This document shows positions 14,788-17,900 of a stretch of DNA of 17,900 nucleotides, in pieces. Made by a program: the position numbers and the translations under genes. Source of the stretch: Odoribacter sp036657595 (GTDB lineage: Bacteria > Bacteroidota > Bacteroidia > Bacteroidales > Marinifilaceae); NCBI GenBank assembly GCA_036657595.1, contig JAVXFZ010000054.1:1-17900 (forward strand), written 5' to 3'. The number at the start of each line of letters is the position of its first letter. Positions within the stretch are counted from its first letter, which is position 1. The notes under the pieces were generated by a model that was not told where the DNA came from, did not search any database, and worked only from the letters and a program-made list of their open reading frames with translations.

Positions 14788-16818
14788 TTATTTTTTCAAC
14801 ATTTCGCAAATTTCATTGTAAACAAACTCTCCGGTAAAGCCGAATTTTTCATCCAATACCTTTGCGGGTGCAGAATAGCCAAAGTGATTAACTCCGTGTA
14901 TTTTGCCATTACTTCCAACCAATCCTTCCAAGGTGACAGATAAACCTGCTGTCAGTCCGAATTTCGGTTTTATGCTCGGAATAACTTCCTCCTGATAAGC
15001 TGTCGGTTGCGTACGGAAAAGACCTTCTGAAATCGCTGAAACGATTTGGGTGGTGATGTCTTTTCTTTCTTTCAATAATTGACTTGCTTCTACAAGGGTG
15101 GCAACCTCTGATCCGGAAGCGATTAATATAACATCCGGATTAGCACTGTTTTTGCTCACAATATAGGCACCTTTCATTGCTTTCAGGGCATCGTCATATC
15201 GTTTTCCTGTTGAGGGGAGATCGTTGATGTTTTGGCGCGATAGAACGAGAGCCGTAGGGGTAGTGGTGTTTTCCATTGCCATTTTCCACGCTACGGATGT
15301 TTCGGCTGCATCTGCCGGACGGAGAGCCAATAAGCTCATCTGACCCGAATGGTTTTGCATTTTCTCCATCAGACGAAGTTGTGCTTCGTGTTCTATCGGC
15401 TGGTGGGTAGGACCATCTTCGCCGACACGGAAAGCATCGTGTGTCCAGATGTATTTAACAGGTACTTCCATCAAGGCTGATAGTCGGAAGGCGGGTTTCA
15501 TATAGTCGGAGAATACGAAGAATGTACCGCAGGCAACGTGAATACCACCGTGAAGAGCGATACCGTTGCAGATAGCCGCCATCGTCAGTTCGCTAACTCC
15601 TGCTTGCAGGAATTTACCGCTAAAATCACCTTTCACAATATTGCGTGCTCCACCTTTGATATATCCGTCTGTTTTGTCCGAATTGGAAAGGTCTGCTGAA
15701 CTGACAATCATATTTTCCACTTCCTGAGCCAATGTGACCAAAACATCGGCAGAGGCGGCACGTGATGCAATGTTGGCTTTGTGTTCGATGGCTTTATAGT
15801 CGATAGCCGGTGCTTCGCCAGACATAAAGCGATGGAATTTAGTAGCTAATTCGGGATTTGCTTTTTCCCAAACAGCTTGTTCAGCTTTTTTCTTTTTAGC
15901 GATGGCACGTTTCTCATCCAATGCTTTGTCATAAAATGCGGCTACATCCGGGAAGATGGTGAAAGGATGTTGCGGATCACCGCCCAAATTGGCGACTGTC
16001 TTTTCGAATGAAGCACCGGCTGCACTCAGCGGTTGTCCGTGGGTAGATACTTTATTCGAGTAATCCTCTTCGTTAGCCCCCATTGCCCCTTTTCCCATCA
16101 AGGTGTGACCGATGATGATGGTAGGACGTTGTGTTTCCGCTTGTGCCTTTTTTAGGGCTTTGCGTATTTCATCTGCATTGTTTCCGTTGATGCTGATCAC
16201 CTGCCATCCCCAAGCTTCGTATTTTTTAGCTGTATCTTCGTGAGTTACTTCTTCTACTTTTGTGGATAACTGGATGTTATTGGAATCATAAAACATAATC
16301 AGGTTGGATAATCCCAATGTTCCGGCGATACGTCCGGCTCCTTGTGATATTTCTTCCTGAATGCCACCGTCAGAGATGAAGGCATAGGTTTTGTGTGACA
16401 TCCATTCACCGAAACGAGCTACTAAAAAGCGTTCTGCAATAGCAGCACCGACAGCCATTGTGTGTCCTTGTCCTAACGGACCGGAGGTGTTCTCTACGCC
16501 GCGTTTTACGTCCACTTCCGGGTGACCGGGAGTGATGCTGCCCCATTGACGGAAGTTTTTCAGGTCTTCCATACTGTATTTACCAATCAGGCTTAGCGTT
16601 GCATAAAGCATCGGTGACATATGTCCCGGATCAAGGAAGAAACGGTCGCGGTTGACCCATTGTGCATCTTCCGGATCAAAATTTAAGAACTCGGAATATA
16701 AAACATTTACATAGTCGGCTCCGCCCATAGCTCCTCCGGGATGTCCGGATTTTGCTTTTTCCACCATAGCGGCTGCCAGAATCCGGATATTATCCGCTGC
16801 TCTGTTACTGGTATTCAT
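14788..16818 (-). CDS. tkt: Transketolase
   Basis: This 676-residue thiamine-diphosphate enzyme moves two-carbon ketol units between sugar phosphates in the non-oxidative pentose phosphate pathway, in the cytoplasm. Cofactor and substrate residues match E. coli numbering closely: His26 (SGHPGGAMGGAD), His68 (DPGHMSPML), His99 (TPGHPEVD), His260 (THGQP), catalytic Glu410 (GVSELTM), His460 (WTHDAFRVG) and His472 (EDGPTHQP). The ThDP/Mg motif reads SDGGIQEEISQ to FYDSNNI, with Ser in place of the first Gly of GDG, which I recall as normal for the Bacteroidetes form. Domains run in the order PP (about 1-310), Pyr (about 350-520) and C-terminal (about 540-676). The frame is open to 16884, but MNTSNRAADN at 16818 is the natural start; the extension would run through the promoter. 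It is convergent with the accessory locus and appears monocistronic. Confidence 0.96.
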   Translation of the reverse strand: MNTSNRAADNIRILAAAMVEKAKSGHPGGAMGGADYVNVLYSEFLNFDPEDAQWVNRDRFFLDPGHMSPMLYATLSLIGKYSMEDLKNFRQWGSITPGHPEVDVKRGVENTSGPLGQGHTMAVGAAIAERFLVARFGEWMSHKTYAFISDGGIQEEISQGAGRIAGTLGLSNLIMFYDSNNIQLSTKVEEVTHEDTAKKYEAWGWQVISINGNNADEIRKALKKAQAETQRPTIIIGHTLMGKGAMGANEEDYSNKVSTHGQPLSAAGASFEKTVANLGGDPQHPFTIFPDVAAFYDKALDEKRAIAKKKKAEQAVWEKANPELATKFHRFMSGEAPAIDYKAIEHKANIASRAASADVLVTLAQEVENMIVSSADLSNSDKTDGYIKGGARNIVKGDFSGKFLQAGVSELTMAAICNGIALHGGIHVACGTFFVFSDYMKPAFRLSALMEVPVKYIWTHDAFRVGEDGPTHQPIEHEAQLRLMEKMQNHSGQMSLLALRPADAAETSVAWKMAMENTTTPTALVLSRQNINDLPSTGKRYDDALKAMKGAYIVSKNSANPDVILIASGSEVATLVEASQLLKERKDITTQIVSAISEGLFRTQPTAYQEEVIPSIKPKFGLTAGLSVTLEGLVGSNGKIHGVNHFGYSAPAKVLDEKFGFTGEFVYNEICEMLKK

Positions 16819-16849
16819 AGTTTTCTGAAAATTTATTTTTAAATTTCTA

Positions 16850-16857
16850 CAAAGATA
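16850..16857 (-). promoter_or_regulatory. Candidate -7 box (TATCTTTG) of the transketolase gene
   Basis: Read on the minus strand, 16857-16850 is TATCTTTG, an exact TAnnTTTG match, 31 nt before the transketolase ATG. The nearest upstream TTTG-like -33 element (CTTTTGC, around 16886-16881) leaves a spacer of about 24 nt, longer than the usual 19-21. The -7 call is reasonable; the -33 is doubtful. Confidence 0.5.
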
Positions 16858-16943
16858 CAAATAAAGGTAAAAAGTAAAAGGCAAAAGATGAAAAGTAGCA
16901 GGAATTAAGTATTCATAAATAATGACTTTCCTGTTTTAAGATA

Positions 16944-16973
16944 GCAAAAACCTTTGCACCTCTAAATAGAGGT
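16944..16973 (-). terminator. Two adjacent short hairpins after the minus-strand gene remnant
   Basis: ACCTCTA/TAGAGGT (16958-16973, 2-nt centre) and GCAAA/TTTGC (16944-16957, 4-nt loop) lie side by side, starting 3 nt beyond the original-looking stop at 16976. On the minus strand the second hairpin is T-rich (GGTTTTTGC), but no proper T run follows. It may be a weak terminator of the now broken gene; it also lies upstream of the transketolase promoter. Confidence 0.3.
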
Positions 16974-16975
16974 AC

Positions 16976-17488
16976 TTATTTAAGGTATATTTTATAAGTT
17001 AATCTGCCTGTAAATTATTTTAGGCGTTGCATTTCTATCTGAAAATAAAAATGTCGGAATAGGAGATAATTTATGCCTGCTGCAAAATCTTTTGTGTCGT
17101 ATTCTGCCGTGATTCTGAAGTTGGCAAGTCCTGCCGGCGAATAGGTAATACCTCCGGTTATGCCATTGAGAGGATAGTCAAGGCGATCATTATAAAGATA
17201 AGAAAGGTGTATACCGAGATCGTGTTGATTGATTAGAATATGCTTTGTGGCAGCTAAAAAGAAACGGCTGAAATATCCGTTGCCTACCTTGGTGTCGAAT
17301 TTATGTCCGGATGACGTAAATGGATCTGAAGCACCGGCTACAATGCCCGGACGATATTTTCCTTCTTTCAGTAATCGCAGGCGAACAGAGAAATAACGAT
17401 CTTGATTGGTGAAGCGTCTTTTACTTTCTACGCCGAGGCTTTCGCCGGTGAAAAGCGTACAGGTATAGGCGACTTCTAAACAAGGGAA
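16976..17488 (-). pseudogene. Remnant B: C-terminal part of an outer-membrane beta-barrel (YjbH-like) gene with a nonsense codon
   Basis: The coherent frame begins at about 17488 with FPCLEVAYTCTLF and continues through FTNQDRYFSVRLRLLKEGKY, NGYFSRFFLAATKH, HDLGIHLSYLY, GGITYSPAG and FRITAEYDTKDFAAGINYLL to FQIEMQRLK. This alternating-strand pattern resembles Bacteroidales outer-membrane proteins often annotated as YjbH-domain or hypothetical; I recognise the family only from memory. In those proteins the xPWLEVAYTCTL segment comes well after a signal peptide and about 60-80 residues of N-terminal sequence, all missing here. A TAA at 17017-17015 stops the frame, yet the next 12 codons read FTGRLTYKIYLK and end in TAA at 16978-16976, the kind of ending the family has. 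That TAA therefore looks like a mutated Tyr codon. The open frame upstream of 17488 (back to 17692) only shadows remnant A. Confidence 0.72.
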
Positions 17489-17489
17489 C

Positions 17490-17891
17490 CGAGAAGCGTT
17501 CGTTGTGTAAATAATGGCGAAGAGTGAGATCTGCGCCGTAGCGATCGGAATAAAACATACCGGCACAAACACGGGCAAATGTTCGGCGGGGAAGCCGGAA
17601 AGATTGCGATAAAGCGATGACACGAGGATGAATTTTTTTGTCACTTTCGCTATAACCATCACAATAAATGGAAAATACGATTTGTCCGACAAATTTCATT
17701 CCCGGCCAGAAGGATATTTCTAAAGCGGGTGAGAGATTGAACAACACCTGATAGATTTGTGTGATCACTAAATTTTTTAAAGCAAATTCGGGATAAATAA
17801 CGAGATTCGCTTTGAAGAGCGAACTATTACTACGGGGGAGTTTACGTAGTCGCTCCTTAAAAAGTCTCCTATTTCTAAAATCCGATTGGTA
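17490..17891 (-). pseudogene. Remnant A: internal part of a second beta-barrel-type gene, out of frame with remnant B
   Basis: In another minus-strand frame, 17891-17490 reads as a coherent protein: KANLVIYPEFALKNL, ITQIYQVLFNLSPALEISFW, PGMKFVGQIVFSIYCDGY, IALSQSFRLP, AGMFYSDRYGADLTLRHYL and HNERFS. This is beta-strand-rich and resembles a Bacteroidales outer-membrane barrel family I recall from memory but cannot name with certainty. After about 17490 the same frame turns into basic, non-barrel sequence (LYAFHRRKPRRRK) and stops at 17421, while remnant B takes over in the neighbouring frame. Upstream, the frame has a TAA at 17894-17892 and no ATG before 17768 (a GTG, mid-domain), so it has no credible start. 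It is best seen as a gene fragment joined to remnant B by deletion. A separate real gene starting outside the window is not excluded. Confidence 0.6.
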
Positions 17892-17900
17892 TTATATTAT

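Noticed and set aside
14788..16818. SDG in place of GDG in the transketolase cofactor motif as a sign of lost activity
   Set aside because: All catalytic histidines and Glu410 are present, and I recall this variant as usual in Bacteroidetes transketolases.
16819..16884. N-terminal extension of transketolase (MPFTFYLYLYL...)
   Set aside because: Low-complexity translation of the AT-rich promoter region; family proteins begin near MNTSNRAADNIRI.
17015..17692. A 225-residue minus-strand open frame taken as one intact gene
   Set aside because: Its first ~68 residues are an out-of-frame reading of remnant A, with no signal peptide; only the part from about 17488 is coherent.
1..17900. CRISPR array, tRNA/rRNA, insertion sequence or phage module
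   Set aside because: No regularly spaced repeats, RNA gene motifs, transposase, integrase or phage structural genes were seen on either strand.

Overview
The window looks like chromosomal DNA of a member of the Bacteroidales (Bacteroides/Parabacteroides-like). The grounds are a SusC/SusD pair, an ECF sigma factor with a FecR-type anti-sigma factor, lipoproteins with acidic residues just after the lipidated cysteine, TAnnTTTG-type -7 boxes, weak Shine-Dalgarno sequences and a transketolase of the Bacteroidetes type. I see no rRNA, tRNA, CRISPR array, insertion sequence or phage gene.

Region 1 (1-14783, + strand) is one coherent accessory locus. An ECF sigma factor (149-685) is preceded by a -7 box and a perfect palindrome. 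After a 126-nt gap come a FecR-like anti-sigma factor (812-1924), a SusC-type TonB-dependent transporter carrying an STN signalling domain (1954-5358), a SusD-type lipoprotein (5370-6827), a DUF4843-type lipoprotein (6841-7551), a PKD-like lipoprotein (7599-9140), two secreted S9-family serine peptidases (9237-11555 and 11567-14239) and a small lipocalin-like exported protein (14277-14708). The gaps from FecR onward are 11-96 nt, so this could be one transcript. It ends at a strong bidirectional terminator (14722-14780). No glycoside hydrolase, lyase or esterase is present. My inference is that the locus captures peptides at the surface, imports them through SusCD and trims them with the two S9 peptidases, and that transport is sensed by the STN domain, FecR and the sigma factor.

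Region 2 (14788-16818, - strand) is an intact transketolase, a housekeeping gene that converges on the accessory locus and shares its terminator. A TATCTTTG -7 box lies 31 nt upstream of its start.

Region 3 (16976-17900, - strand) is gene debris. Two pieces of outer-membrane beta-barrel proteins are joined out of frame near 17489. The downstream piece also has a TAA where a tyrosine codon is expected, followed by 12 still readable codons and the original-looking stop. The window ends inside this region.
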